DNA of 64,000 bases from Oscillospiraceae bacterium (lineage in GTDB: Bacteria; Bacillota; Clostridia; Oscillospirales; UBA929), in NCBI GenBank assembly GCA_031265355.1, contig JAISCT010000047.1:1-64000 (forward strand), read 5' to 3'. This document shows positions 52,426 through 62,236 of this stretch, in pieces; the first letter of the stretch is position 1, and each line of letters starts with the position of its first letter. A program made the position numbers and the translations under genes. The notes beneath the pieces are model-generated. The model was not told the DNA's origin and ran no database searches. It saw only the letters and a program-made list of their open reading frames with translations.

Positions 52426-52458
52426 AAAAAAAAATACGCCCCGGCTCATACCGGGGCG
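52426..52458 (-). terminator. intrinsic terminator of the FMN riboswitch
   Basis: Stem CGCCCCGG/CCGGGGCG with a 6-nt loop, followed after one base by a run of nine T on the minus strand, between the aptamer and ribU. Confidence 0.88.
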
Positions 52459-52499
52459 CGCACCCATGAGTGAACCGCGACTAACGCCGCGTGACCCAT

Positions 52500-52636
52500 G
52501 GTCTCTTCTCCCATCCAGACTGTCACTGTCGGCACCGGAATCACACCGGTTCAGCGCCTCAAAAGAGACGCTCGCGGGCTTGACGGGCTGCCCCGTATCA
52601 CCGCCGGTGGGGAATCTCACCCCGCCCCGAAGAGAA
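52500..52636 (-). promoter_or_regulatory. FMN riboswitch (RFN element)
   Basis: On the minus strand the conserved parts appear in order: CTTCGGGGC-GGGGTGAGATTCCCCACCGGCGGTGAT, AGCCCG-then CGAGCG, CCGGTGTGATTCCGG, GCCGACAGTGACAGTCTGGATGGGAGAAGAGA. P1 closes as TCTCTTC (52629-52635) with GAAGAGA (52502-52508). It should stop transcription of ribU when FMN is plentiful. Confidence 0.95.
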
Positions 52637-52643
52637 CAAAATC

Positions 52644-52672
52644 ATTGTACCGCCGCGCCCGGAAAAAAGCAA
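52644..52672 (-). promoter_or_regulatory. promoter of the riboswitch-ribU transcript
   Basis: TTGCTT (52667-52672) and TACAAT (52644-52649) with a 17-bp spacer lie just upstream of the aptamer. Confidence 0.65.
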
Positions 52673-52735
52673 GGGGAAATTTTGCACAAAACTTCACAAA
52701 CCGCCACCCGCATGCGGCGCTTGCCTGTTTTCCGT

Positions 52736-53554
52736 TCACTTCCGCTGTTTCCAGGTAAAAAACTTCATCGTAAACCCGATGGTCACACACAGAAAAACAA
52801 ACAGCGCGCCGAAGTCCAGAAGGACTGTGGGCGTCAGGACCGGGGACACCATCAGACTGCGCATGGCCTCCAGCGCGTAGGTAAACGGGAGCAGCCGCTG
52901 GAAGACTTGCAACGCCGGCGGCAGGCTGTCCAGAGAATAGTACACCGGCGTTGCGAACATGACAAAGAACATCATAATCATGGAAAGGGTCTGGCTGGTG
53001 TGATAACGCTCGCTGCAGGTTCCGATGATCGCGCCGAGACCTATCATGATGACCATGCTCATGAGAATGATGAGTCCCAGCCAAAAGGACAACACAAAAC
53101 CCGTGTCGAGCAGCAGCGTCCCCACAATCGGCGTCACAATCAGTGCGGGCAGCACACTGACGGCCGCGCTGAAAAATACCCCCAGCAGCGGGCTGGCACG
53201 GTAGATGGGCAGCGTGGCCATGTGCTCAAACCCGTTTCTGGCCCGCATGCCGATCAAAATCTGCGCCAGCGTGGTGATGCACAAATTGGAGATGGACGTG
53301 ACAAAGTTACCGGAGATATAGAGGATGGCCACTTCTTTCGTCACCACCACAGGCATCAGGCACACCATCAGCACGATCCCCAGCGGAATGACCATAGAAA
53401 ACAGCGCGTTGACCGCCGCGAGGGACGCCTGCTGTTTTAGGCCAACCATAAAATAGATCCAGGTCTCTGTACACAGACGGCGCATACTTTCTTTCAGTCC
53501 CCCGCCGGAGCGTCTTCCGACGGCGCCCGCCGTCCGCATCGGCTGTGTCGTCAA
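52736..53554 (-). CDS. ABC-2 type transporter permease
   Basis: A 272-residue membrane protein with six segments, an N-terminal cytoplasmic part and the ABC-2 family pattern (FVTSISNLCITTLAQILIG, SFWLGLIILMSMVIMIGLG, MFFVMFATPVYYSLDSLPPALQVFQRLLPFTYALEAMR). It pairs with the ATPase encoded 57 bp upstream to form an exporter. Its location after the NRPS gene in the same direction suggests product export or self-protection. Substrate unknown. Confidence 0.87.
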   Translation of the reverse strand: MTTQPMRTAGAVGRRSGGGLKESMRRLCTETWIYFMVGLKQQASLAAVNALFSMVIPLGIVLMVCLMPVVVTKEVAILYISGNFVTSISNLCITTLAQILIGMRARNGFEHMATLPIYRASPLLGVFFSAAVSVLPALIVTPIVGTLLLDTGFVLSFWLGLIILMSMVIMIGLGAIIGTCSERYHTSQTLSMIMMFFVMFATPVYYSLDSLPPALQVFQRLLPFTYALEAMRSLMVSPVLTPTVLLDFGALFVFLCVTIGFTMKFFTWKQRK

Positions 53555-53611
53555 AGCCCGTTCCCTCCTCTCTCTCGTGCCCGCCGCGGCGTCTCACAAG
53601 ACGCCGCGGGC

Positions 53612-54562
53612 TCACGCAAATTTGGCCCCCATGGCTTTGATGTAGACATCCTCCAGGTTGGGCCGGCTCATCTGTATGTTCTCGACGCGCGCACTCAGGC
53701 TCCGATCGGAAAACACCTCGCCGATGCAGCGGACAATGTCGTCCTCTCCCGTGTAGACAAACAGCGTGCGCCGATCCTCCGACCACTTTTTCTCGTAGCC
53801 CGCCAAAAAGTCCGCTCCTGTCTCACCCTCCGCGTCTTTCAGCAGGAGTTCCACCCGAATCTGACGGTTCAGCTCCTTGATCAGGCTGCGCGGACTGCCC
53901 TCCCGGATGATCTTGGCGCTCGCAAAGATTTTCACCTCGCAGGCGATGCTCTCGATCTCCCCGATGCTGTGCGTGACCAACAGAACCGTCGCACCTGTGG
54001 CGGCGGCGGTCTGCTTCAGAAAATGCCAGAAGTATTGCCGCATCTCCGGATCCAACGCGTTCGTGGGCTCATCCAAGATGATGAGTTCCGGAGATCCGAT
54101 GACCGCGCAGGCCAGCGCCACCGCCTGCTTCTTGCCCCCGCTCATGGTCTCCATCACCACCCGGAGGTCCTGCTCCAAGTGGAGCTGCGCCGCCAGAGAG
54201 GCTATGTGCGCCAGAATCTCCGCCTTCGGCATCTTCTTCAGCCGCCCGGTGTAAAACAGCGCATCCCACGCGGTCAGATGATCCCAGTGCGCGAAGCGCG
54301 ACTGCATCATGTATCCGATCTTGGAGAGCCCGCCCGCGCCGCAGACGGTCTCCCCAAACAGGGTGATGCGCCCCGACGTCGGCGTCGTGTAGCCGATGAT
54401 CTGCTTGATCAGCGTCGTCTTCCCCGAGCCGTTCGGGCCGAGAAACGCCACGATATCACCTCTGTCCACAGAGAAACTGATGTGATCGTTGGCCACCACG
54501 CAGCCCTTTCGCGTCCTGTATTCCTTGCACAGGTCTTCCACCTGCAGCACTGTATCGGCCAA
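53612..54562 (-). CDS. ABC transporter ATP-binding protein (ABC-2 exporter)
   Basis: An ATPase of about 316 residues. Walker A is GPNGSGKTT, a Q-loop QSRFAHW follows, then signature MSGGKKQAVALA (a variant of LSGGQ), Walker B LIILDEPTNALD and the switch His VLLVTHS. A C-terminal extension (about 100 residues) typical of drug/lantibiotic-type exporters follows. Two starts fit: GTG 54571 overlapping the NRPS stop, and TTG 54562 with AGGGG 7 nt upstream; the latter is used. It is translationally linked to the NRPS gene. Confidence 0.88.
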   Translation of the reverse strand: MADTVLQVEDLCKEYRTRKGCVVANDHISFSVDRGDIVAFLGPNGSGKTTLIKQIIGYTTPTSGRITLFGETVCGAGGLSKIGYMMQSRFAHWDHLTAWDALFYTGRLKKMPKAEILAHIASLAAQLHLEQDLRVVMETMSGGKKQAVALACAVIGSPELIILDEPTNALDPEMRQYFWHFLKQTAAATGATVLLVTHSIGEIESIACEVKIFASAKIIREGSPRSLIKELNRQIRVELLLKDAEGETGADFLAGYEKKWSEDRRTLFVYTGEDDIVRCIGEVFSDRSLSARVENIQMSRPNLEDVYIKAMGAKFA

Positions 54563-54567
54563 AGGCC

Positions 54568-57500
54568 TCACCCCTCTCCCGTGTTTGGATCGCTTAGCGC
54601 TGGATCCGGGAGTACACCCTTTTGTATGAAAAACCGTACCGTGCGCTGGAACAATCGCTCCATATCCCGCATCGCGAACACCTCGTCCGGGTCGAAATAG
54701 GCGCGCGTGTTGTCGTCGGCATAGCGGACGCGGATGGCCGCCGCCCTCTCCGTGCCGCGCGGCAGCAGCGGCAGCAGGCTGGCGCAAGTGCTCTGCGGAG
54801 CCCGTCTGGCCCGTTCTTGCACGCGCGCATGCCAGGCCGGGTAGTCAAGCAGCGCCATCTTATACCGGCAGGCGCACAGCCACGCCCACAGGCGGTCCGC
54901 CGTCAGATCCTGCGCGCAACTCAGATGGTAGTTGCGGTTCATGCCGGCGTCCTGCCGGGAGATCCCGACGATCACCCGACTCAGCGCGTCGACGCTCACC
55001 ATGTCCGTCGGCATACCCTGGTCCACCATAGCGCGGACCTCCACGCACGCTTTGATCATCAGCCATAGAAAATCGCTGGCCTGACACGCGCCGCTGACGG
55101 AATCGCCGCTTATCCTCGTCGGGCGGTAGATGTTGACGCACAACCCCCGCGCCCGCGCCTGCCGGATAAGCCCCTCCGCTACGATCTTGGTCTGCGCGTA
55201 GCCGCTCACGCGGTTCCCGTGTGTGACGTCCGGGATGCTGTCCTCCCCCGCCACCTCCAGACGGGTGCCGTCGAAGACGGACAGCGTCGAGACGTAGTGC
55301 ACCGGCTTGGACCGCGTCCGCGCGGCAAAACGCAAAATCTCTTCCGTCCCCGTGACATTGGCCGCCTTCAGCTGCTCGTAGGAGTGCCCGTACTGCACCG
55401 ACGCGCCGCAGTGGTACACCGCATCGATACGCCCGGCCAACGCCTCGTATCTGTCCTCGGACCACCCAAACCGCGGGCGCGTCAGATCCCCCGCCACCGG
55501 GATCACACGCTCCACGGGGACGTCTGCGAGCCCGTAGTAGTCCAGCCCGGTCCTCAGCCTCGCCAGAGCCTGGACGTCGCCGTCGGCGCGCACCAGGCAG
55601 TGGACGCGGGCCTTCGTCATGCACAGCAAGTCCCTGAGTAGGTAGACACCCAAAAAGCCCGTGGCCCCGGTCAGCAGAATGTCCGCCCCGCACGCCGCGG
55701 TACTCTGCGCCGCGGCCGCGATGTCCGCGGCCAGCGCCATCTCCCGGTCCAGATCCACTTCGCCGCCGGTCTGGACCGTTCCGTCCGCCAGATAACTGTC
55801 CAAATCCTGAATGGTCGGTTTCGAGAAGAAGTACTTGTAGGGCACGTCCACATGAAACCGCTCGCTGATCAAAAACATCAGCCGCGTCACCAGAATCGAA
55901 TTGCCGCCAATATGGAAAAAATTGTCATATATGCCGATCCGCTCCACCTCCAGCAGCTGCCCCCACAGTTCGGCTATCTCGCGCTGCCGCTGCGTGACGG
56001 GCGCCACAAAGGCGGTCCCCAAATCGAGGCTCCTGGCCGGGGCGCGCCGGAGCGTCTCGCTGTCGAGCTTCCCGTTGGCGGTGATCGGGAGCGCGTCCAC
56101 CACCAGGAATTTGCTCGGAATCATATACTCCGGCAGATATTCCTGCAAAAAATCGCGGACCGCGCGCCCATCCGGCTGCGACGCCCCCTCCGTGACGAGG
56201 TAGGCCGCGAGCTCAGTGAGTCCGCCGTCGCTCTCTCTGGCCAAAACAGCGGCCTGCCGTACCGCCTCGTGGCGGAGCAGCGTTTTTTCAATCTCTTCCA
56301 GTTCGACGCGAAAACCCCGGATCTGCACCTGTTTGTCGATCCGCCCCCAATACTCCAATTCGCCGTCGGCGCCGTAGCGCACCAGGTCTCCGCTGCAGTA
56401 CAGCCGCCCTCTGCGCAGATATGGGTAGGTGATGAATTTTTCTTTTGTGAGCGGTTTGTTGCCGAGGTACCCTCTGCTGACACCGCTGCCGCCGACGACA
56501 AATTCACCCACCACGCCAAACGGCACCAGCTTGTGGCGGGGGTCCATCACATACCCCTGATAGGTCGGCAGCACCCGTCCGATGGTGTTTTTGCCCGCCG
56601 CGATGTCCTCTTTCGTGATCTGTTTGTACGTCACATGCACGGTGGTCTCGGTGATGCCGTACATGTTGACCAGCATCACCGCCGGGTACCGCTCCGCAAA
56701 CGGCGCGAGCTTCCCGATGTGCAGGGCCTCTCCGCCAAAGATAACAACTTTCAGCGCCGACAGGTCCGGCGCGTGCGCCATGTCCTCCTGACTCAGCAGG
56801 GAAAAAGCCGAAGGCGTCTGATTCAGAACCGTCACGCGGTGTTCGATTAGCATCTCGCGGAAACGTCTCGTATCGCGCGCCTCCTCCGACGACACGATCA
56901 GAAGCCGTCCGCCCGTCAGCAGAGCGCCGTACATCTCCCAGACTGAGAAGTCGAAGTGATAGGCGTGGAACATCGTCCACACATCGCCCGGCGCGAAGGG
57001 GAATAGGCCGCAATTTCTCTGAATGAGCACCGAGACGTTCTGGTGCTCGATCATGACCCCCTTCGGCTGCCCCGTCGTCCCAGATGTGTAGAGCACATAA
57101 GCAAGCGTATCGGGGCGTCTCCGCCACAGGGGTCTGTGGGCCCTCCCGCGGGCCGTCTTATCGGCCGTCTCCGACAGCGCCAATAACAAATCAGAGAGCA
57201 GCAACACCTCGCCGACGTCCGCGCCGAGAGGCCTCTCCGAGATCACCAGCCAGGCGCCGCTGTCGGCCACGATGTACTGGATCCGCTCTCGGGGCAAGGC
57301 GGGGTCGAGCGGCAGATAGGCGCCGCCCGCTTTCAGAATCGCCAGCATGAGGGCGACACAGTCCACGCTCTTCTCCACCACGAGCGCGACGATCGCGCCG
57401 CGCGCCAGGCCCCTGGCTTGCAGACAGCAGGCCAGAGCGTCTGACTTGTCTCTGAGCGCCCCGTAAGTCAGGCAGCCGCGCGCGTCCTCCACGGCGACGG

Positions 57501-58920
57501 CATCCGGTCTCTGGGCGGCCTGCGCGTCAAAGAGTTCGTGCAGACAGTCCCCCCAGAACATCTCCGAGCCGTGCTGTCCATATTTTTCCAGCAATCGCTC
57601 TTCCTTCGGAGAGACGCAGCTGACCGCCTCGACGCTCTTATCCGGATGATTCAAGAGCCGCCGCGTAAGCGTCAGATAGTTCTCCGCCAGGCGCGACGCC
57701 ATCTCATCGCCGAAATACCGGCGGTTGTACGTCAGCAGCAGCGTAAAACCGGCGCCGCGCTTTACGATGGACAGATTGTAGTCGTACTTCCCCCAGCCGA
57801 GGTTCAGGTCGATCTCGGCAAATGTCCCGTCGTCCTCCTCCCGCTCCTGTTCCTCGTAGCGGAAGAACACGTCGAAAAACGCGGTGCGGCCCATGTCGTT
57901 GTCCGGCTTGATCTTCATAACCAGTTGCTCAAAGGGGATCACACTGTGCCGCGCCGCGCCGTCGGCGCTCTCGCGGACCTGTGCCGCGAGAGCCCGGATG
58001 TCAGCCTGCGGGTCGAGGACGTCGCTGACCAGCACCAAATTGGAGACAGGGCCCACAACGTCCTTCGTGCCCCCGCTGTCGTCTTCACGCACACTGGTTC
58101 CGACGTTGATCTCGGTGAGACCCGTATACTGCATCATCAGCACTTTGTACGCCGCCATCAAAAAATCTCCGGCGCCGCCGGCGCGCGCGAGCGCGTCCAG
58201 TTTCTCCGCCAGCCCCGACGGAAAGACTCGGCGGCAAACCGCCGGCTCATAGACGTGCACCAAGGCGCGGCGGCTGTCCGTCGGCAGCGTCAGCGTCTGG
58301 ATGCGATCCCCCAGTTTGCCCCGCCAGTACATGACCTCTGTCTCAAGAAAGTCCGCCGGGAGTTCCCGCTGCCACAGGGCGTAGTCGACGTATTGCAGGC
58401 TCTCCCCACCGGCAATCGCCGCCTCGCCGGCGGTAAGTCGGCGGTACGCTCGGATGAAAGCTCGCCGCAGCATCTGTTTCGACGGGGCGTCGCACAGGCT
58501 GTGGTGCAAAACAAGCAGGAGGTAGTTCGCCCGCGCGCGCGTCTCAAGATACCATGTCCGAAACAGAGCCCCCTCAAGGCCGTCCCGAAAGGCGCCGAAC
58601 GCGAGTTCTTTCAGACGCTCCACCGCGCTCTCACCGTCGTGGATATCCGGCGCCCGCAACACCGTAAAGACCGGCTCGACATCCTCCAAAATCTCTTGAT
58701 AGATGGTGTCGCGCTCCTTGACAAGGCGGGTGCGTAAGATCTCAAAGCTGCCCGTCAGATGGCGAAGCGCTTTGCGCACCGTCTCCTCGTCAAGCCGCCC
58801 TCGCACCTTCAGGATGAGCGGCACATTGTGGTACACCGGCCCCTCCGGGTAGAGCGCGCCCCGCTCGAAGGCGTCGATGAACCACATTCTCTCCTGATGA
58901 TCGGATGCTCTGTACCGCAT
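54568..58920 (-). CDS. single-module NRPS: condensation-adenylation(Thr)-PCP-thioester reductase
   Basis: A 1450-residue protein. The C domain (about 1-430) has the active-site motif HHSLCDA (H139-H140, D144), with Ala in place of the usual final Gly. The A domain (about 455-960) has YTSGTTGQPKG, YGITE and YCSGDLVR. Its ten specificity residues D657 F658 W661 N700 I727 G729 M753 V761 H762 K951 spell DFWNIGMVHK, the known threonine code. PCP Ser1008 is in FFHIGGNS. The terminal reductase has GATGFLG (1085-1091) and Y1241-x3-K1245, so the product leaves as an aldehyde or alcohol. No chain-terminating TE domain is present. It heads a cluster with two exporters and a type II TE. Confidence 0.93.
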   Translation of the reverse strand: MRYRASDHQERMWFIDAFERGALYPEGPVYHNVPLILKVRGRLDEETVRKALRHLTGSFEILRTRLVKERDTIYQEILEDVEPVFTVLRAPDIHDGESAVERLKELAFGAFRDGLEGALFRTWYLETRARANYLLLVLHHSLCDAPSKQMLRRAFIRAYRRLTAGEAAIAGGESLQYVDYALWQRELPADFLETEVMYWRGKLGDRIQTLTLPTDSRRALVHVYEPAVCRRVFPSGLAEKLDALARAGGAGDFLMAAYKVLMMQYTGLTEINVGTSVREDDSGGTKDVVGPVSNLVLVSDVLDPQADIRALAAQVRESADGAARHSVIPFEQLVMKIKPDNDMGRTAFFDVFFRYEEQEREEDDGTFAEIDLNLGWGKYDYNLSIVKRGAGFTLLLTYNRRYFGDEMASRLAENYLTLTRRLLNHPDKSVEAVSCVSPKEERLLEKYGQHGSEMFWGDCLHELFDAQAAQRPDAVAVEDARGCLTYGALRDKSDALACCLQARGLARGAIVALVVEKSVDCVALMLAILKAGGAYLPLDPALPRERIQYIVADSGAWLVISERPLGADVGEVLLLSDLLLALSETADKTARGRAHRPLWRRRPDTLAYVLYTSGTTGQPKGVMIEHQNVSVLIQRNCGLFPFAPGDVWTMFHAYHFDFSVWEMYGALLTGGRLLIVSSEEARDTRRFREMLIEHRVTVLNQTPSAFSLLSQEDMAHAPDLSALKVVIFGGEALHIGKLAPFAERYPAVMLVNMYGITETTVHVTYKQITKEDIAAGKNTIGRVLPTYQGYVMDPRHKLVPFGVVGEFVVGGSGVSRGYLGNKPLTKEKFITYPYLRRGRLYCSGDLVRYGADGELEYWGRIDKQVQIRGFRVELEEIEKTLLRHEAVRQAAVLARESDGGLTELAAYLVTEGASQPDGRAVRDFLQEYLPEYMIPSKFLVVDALPITANGKLDSETLRRAPARSLDLGTAFVAPVTQRQREIAELWGQLLEVERIGIYDNFFHIGGNSILVTRLMFLISERFHVDVPYKYFFSKPTIQDLDSYLADGTVQTGGEVDLDREMALAADIAAAAQSTAACGADILLTGATGFLGVYLLRDLLCMTKARVHCLVRADGDVQALARLRTGLDYYGLADVPVERVIPVAGDLTRPRFGWSEDRYEALAGRIDAVYHCGASVQYGHSYEQLKAANVTGTEEILRFAARTRSKPVHYVSTLSVFDGTRLEVAGEDSIPDVTHGNRVSGYAQTKIVAEGLIRQARARGLCVNIYRPTRISGDSVSGACQASDFLWLMIKACVEVRAMVDQGMPTDMVSVDALSRVIVGISRQDAGMNRNYHLSCAQDLTADRLWAWLCACRYKMALLDYPAWHARVQERARRAPQSTCASLLPLLPRGTERAAAIRVRYADDNTRAYFDPDEVFAMRDMERLFQRTVRFFIQKGVLPDPALSDPNTGEG

Positions 58921-58962
58921 GGTCCGGCTCCTTCCTTTCCTGCCCCAAAACGGGTGTTCCTG

Positions 58963-59658
58963 TCAGTGGGCGAGCCGCTCGTCTTTGACGATCGCACCGT
59001 CTCTGATGTGGAGAATCCGGGTGCCGCAGGCGGCGGACTCCACGGAATGCGTCACCATCACGATGGTCTTGCCGAGTTCCCGGTTCACCGACCGCAGGAG
59101 CTGCATCACGCCCTCGCCCGTCTTGCTGTCGAGGTTTCCGGTCGGCTCGTCGGCAAAGATGATGTCCGGCTGCCCGATCAGCGCGCGGGCGATCGCGGTC
59201 CGCTGCTGCTGCCCGCCGGAGAGCTCCCGAGGGAAGTGTTTCTTGCGGTCCGACAGCCCCACGGTCTGCAGGATCTGCGCGAGCGCCCCCTTCATCTGTC
59301 CGGGCCGCTTCCCGTCCAGCACCGCCGGCAGCAGAATGTTCTCCTCTACCGTCAAATTGGGGATGAGGTTGTAAAATTGAAACACAAACCCTACCATATT
59401 GCGCCGCAGCGCACTTTTTTCCGCGTCGCGCATCTCCCGGATGTTGCGACCGTTCACCCAGATGTCCCCGCCGGTGACGCGGTCCAAGGTCCCTATCAGG
59501 TACAAAAGCGTGCTCTTTCCGGACCCCGACGCGCCCATGACGCTGACAAACTCTCCCCGGCCGACTTCAAAGGAGACGTCGCGGAGTACGGAGACTTTTG
59601 CGTCGCCCACACCGAACTCCTTGCTGACGTGTTTTACCTGAATCGCAAGCTCGCTCAT
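58963..59658 (-). CDS. ABC transporter ATP-binding protein (MacB/LolD type)
   Basis: A 231-residue ATPase. Walker A is GASGSGKST, the Q-loop is VFQFYNLIPNLT, the signature LSGGQQQRTAIARALI, Walker B IIFADEPTGNLDS and the H-loop MVTHS. The FYNLIPNLTVEEN stretch places it in the MacB/LolD/SalX group that works with FtsX-like permeases. The matching permease is the upstream gene, 60 bp away. It lies 42 bp before the NRPS gene. Confidence 0.92.
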   Translation of the reverse strand: MSELAIQVKHVSKEFGVGDAKVSVLRDVSFEVGRGEFVSVMGASGSGKSTLLYLIGTLDRVTGGDIWVNGRNIREMRDAEKSALRRNMVGFVFQFYNLIPNLTVEENILLPAVLDGKRPGQMKGALAQILQTVGLSDRKKHFPRELSGGQQQRTAIARALIGQPDIIFADEPTGNLDSKTGEGVMQLLRSVNRELGKTIVMVTHSVESAACGTRILHIRDGAIVKDERLAH

Positions 59659-59719
59659 CTTCTTTCCCCCGATTTCTTCATGGCTCAGATGTCAGAAGTG
59701 CATCTGACACCCAAACCCA

Positions 59720-62224
59720 TCATTCGTACTTGATCCGCTCGATCAAACTCATCTTCTTGTTCTTCCAAATGGCCAACAGCGACAGCACGCCCATGACGAC
59801 GAGAGCCGCCGCACCGAAGATGAGATACTCCGTCATGTCGCCGCGCATCTTCACGCGTCCAAAGATAAAGCCGAGTATCCCAGGCGTGATGTACAGCGTC
59901 CCCCGCGCGGCCGCGAACCCGAACAATACGCCGAACACACCGGTGAGCAGCGCCTCCGTCAAAAAGAGCCGGTTCACCTTTTTCTTCTCCATGCCGAGCG
60001 CCCGGTACGTCGCGATGTCCCGCCCCCTGTCAAACACGCTGACCAGGATGTTGTTGACGATCCCGATGATGCCGACGAGCAGCGCAAAAATCGCGTAAGC
60101 GCCAATGATGCGAAACATGCCGGTGATAAAATCCTGGTTGGCGGCCACCAGTTCCTCCAACGTCTGCATGAAGAGAATCTCGTCTAAAAACGTCTGCCGG
60201 ATGGCGTTCTTCACCTCGTCCGGCGCACCGTTCGCCTTGACGTAGAGATGCGTGTAAAACGACAGGCCGGCGTCCGCCGTCATATGGCCGGCCGAGATGA
60301 ACGCGATGTTGCCCAATTTAAAGGAACTGTCGATCAGCGCGGTGACCGTGTACGCGACATCCCGTCCGCCCAGGCGCAGCTGTACGGCGTCCCCGGGCGC
60401 CAGACCGAGCTTGGAGGCCAGCAGCTCCGTGACGACGATGTGCCGGCCGGCGCCGAGGTCCCGTACCGCGGCTATGGCTTTCTCGCTCCGGCCGGCGCCC
60501 ATGTAGTCGAAGAAATCCTCGGACTCGATGCCGTACAGCGTGTTGAGGAAGAACCCCCTGTCGGAGACCTCCACGTCGTTTAGCTCATAATCCCCGACAA
60601 ACGACGCGACGCCCGGCACCGCCCGCAGCGCCGCGAGCGCCTCTTCGTCGGCCCGCCTCAGCTGCAGGGAGACGTCATACAGATGATACTCCTCATATAC
60701 GCTCTCCACGGTGTACGAGATGGCCTCGGAGACGCCTCTGATCACCAGAACGCCGGCGAGGGAGATAGTGAGCAGTCGGACGATGTTGAGCAGCGATTTG
60801 CTGCCGCCCACGTTGCGGATCGCCAACCAGAATACGCCGCCCCCGCACACACGGGTCAGCAGCCGGGCTGCAAATCGGACGGCCTGCGTGACGGCCAGCA
60901 TCGTGACCAGCAACAGGCAGGACATACAGACAATGGTCAGGATCATGGACATGAGACCCGTCGGCAGGTATCCGGGAATGAACAGGCACAGCAGATAGAC
61001 GACCACCATCATGAGCATCAGCGACACGACGCGACGGCCGCTGCGCGCCCCCTCCGGCGCGCCGAGGATCATCTCTTTGACCGACGTCTTAGACAGGCGG
61101 ACAATGGGGAAAAGCGCGCTGGCGATCGTCAGCGCCGCCGCGTACAGCACCGCGGCGAGCGCGTCGCGCCCGCCGAACTGTACCGACACCGGCAGCCCCC
61201 CTCCCAGCTGCGTCACATACACATCGACAATCGCCCACAGCACGCCCAAGCCGATAAGGACGCCGAAGACGCCGCCCAGTATACCGTAGACGCCGCTCTC
61301 CAGCACCAGCAGCGCGTTCATCTTCCGCCCGGTTGCGCCGACGCTCCGGAAGCTGCCGTAGACCTGTGTCCGCTCTTTCATAATGAGGGTGAAGGCCGTG
61401 TAGATGATAAAGACGGTCATGAAGATCACCACCACCGAGGCAACCCGGAACGGGAGCACCACCGTAGAGACAATTTGAGCTAACTCGTCCGGGTTCACCG
61501 GCCGGCTCACATCGCACGCGGGCAGCGCGGCCCGCAGCGCGGCCATCTGCGCCTCGATCTGGTCGGGCGCGTGCAATTTGACAAAGAAGAGATTGGACTG
61601 GTTCCGCGCGTCCAACAGATCGCCCAATGCCTCCTTGGGCACCACCGCCGTGATCTCCGTGCTTTCGTTCAGGAACAGACCGGTGGCCTGTGCGATTCCA
61701 TACACCGTAAAGCGTTGCGCCCGCCCCAAAAACCGGACGGTAACGGCATCGCCAACCGACAGCGCGCGCCGCGCCGCGAAGCGCTGGCCGACGATGATCT
61801 GCGCCCCCTCAAAGGGCGTCTCGGCCCGCGCCGCAAACACCACCGGATTGTTTTGCGCCAGCGCGTCCAGCGTCGTACCCAAGACATTTAAATACACCAT
61901 GTTTTGGGCATCCGGGGCATACAGCCCCTGGGCGCGCAGCACCCCCATCACATAGTCCGCCGCCGGCGCCGTCGGCGCGAGGGCGTCGTCGGCGATGTAC
62001 TTCGCAAGGCCCGTCTCCGTCTTGACCGTCACTTGGATGTCCGCGTTGCCGCTGGCCGCGTATATCTGATCCAAATACATCTCCCGGCAGGTGCGGCTCA
62101 TACCCTCGGTGGCAAACAACAGCGCGGCGGACACGGCGATCGAGAACAAAACGAGGAAGAACCTCGCCTTGTTTTCCATCATGTTGCGAACCAGATACCT
62201 AAAGATCATCTTCACAGTTAGCAT
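59720..62224 (-). CDS. FtsX-like ABC transporter permease
   Basis: An 834-residue permease with two FtsX units. The first membrane segment is followed by an extracellular MacB-type periplasmic-core region, three segments (VVVIFMTVFIIYTAFTLI; ESGVYGILGGVFGVLIGLG), a second extracellular part, and a final set (FRIIGAYAIFALLVGIIGIVNNILVSVF). The basic tail reads KKMSLIERIKYE. With the ATPase downstream it should form an exporter or a peptide-resistance pump. It lies directly after the thioesterase gene, with 12 bp between. Confidence 0.9.
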   Translation of the reverse strand: MLTVKMIFRYLVRNMMENKARFFLVLFSIAVSAALLFATEGMSRTCREMYLDQIYAASGNADIQVTVKTETGLAKYIADDALAPTAPAADYVMGVLRAQGLYAPDAQNMVYLNVLGTTLDALAQNNPVVFAARAETPFEGAQIIVGQRFAARRALSVGDAVTVRFLGRAQRFTVYGIAQATGLFLNESTEITAVVPKEALGDLLDARNQSNLFFVKLHAPDQIEAQMAALRAALPACDVSRPVNPDELAQIVSTVVLPFRVASVVVIFMTVFIIYTAFTLIMKERTQVYGSFRSVGATGRKMNALLVLESGVYGILGGVFGVLIGLGVLWAIVDVYVTQLGGGLPVSVQFGGRDALAAVLYAAALTIASALFPIVRLSKTSVKEMILGAPEGARSGRRVVSLMLMMVVVYLLCLFIPGYLPTGLMSMILTIVCMSCLLLVTMLAVTQAVRFAARLLTRVCGGGVFWLAIRNVGGSKSLLNIVRLLTISLAGVLVIRGVSEAISYTVESVYEEYHLYDVSLQLRRADEEALAALRAVPGVASFVGDYELNDVEVSDRGFFLNTLYGIESEDFFDYMGAGRSEKAIAAVRDLGAGRHIVVTELLASKLGLAPGDAVQLRLGGRDVAYTVTALIDSSFKLGNIAFISAGHMTADAGLSFYTHLYVKANGAPDEVKNAIRQTFLDEILFMQTLEELVAANQDFITGMFRIIGAYAIFALLVGIIGIVNNILVSVFDRGRDIATYRALGMEKKKVNRLFLTEALLTGVFGVLFGFAAARGTLYITPGILGFIFGRVKMRGDMTEYLIFGAAALVVMGVLSLLAIWKNKKMSLIERIKYE

Positions 62225-62236
62225 CCCCTCCCCATC

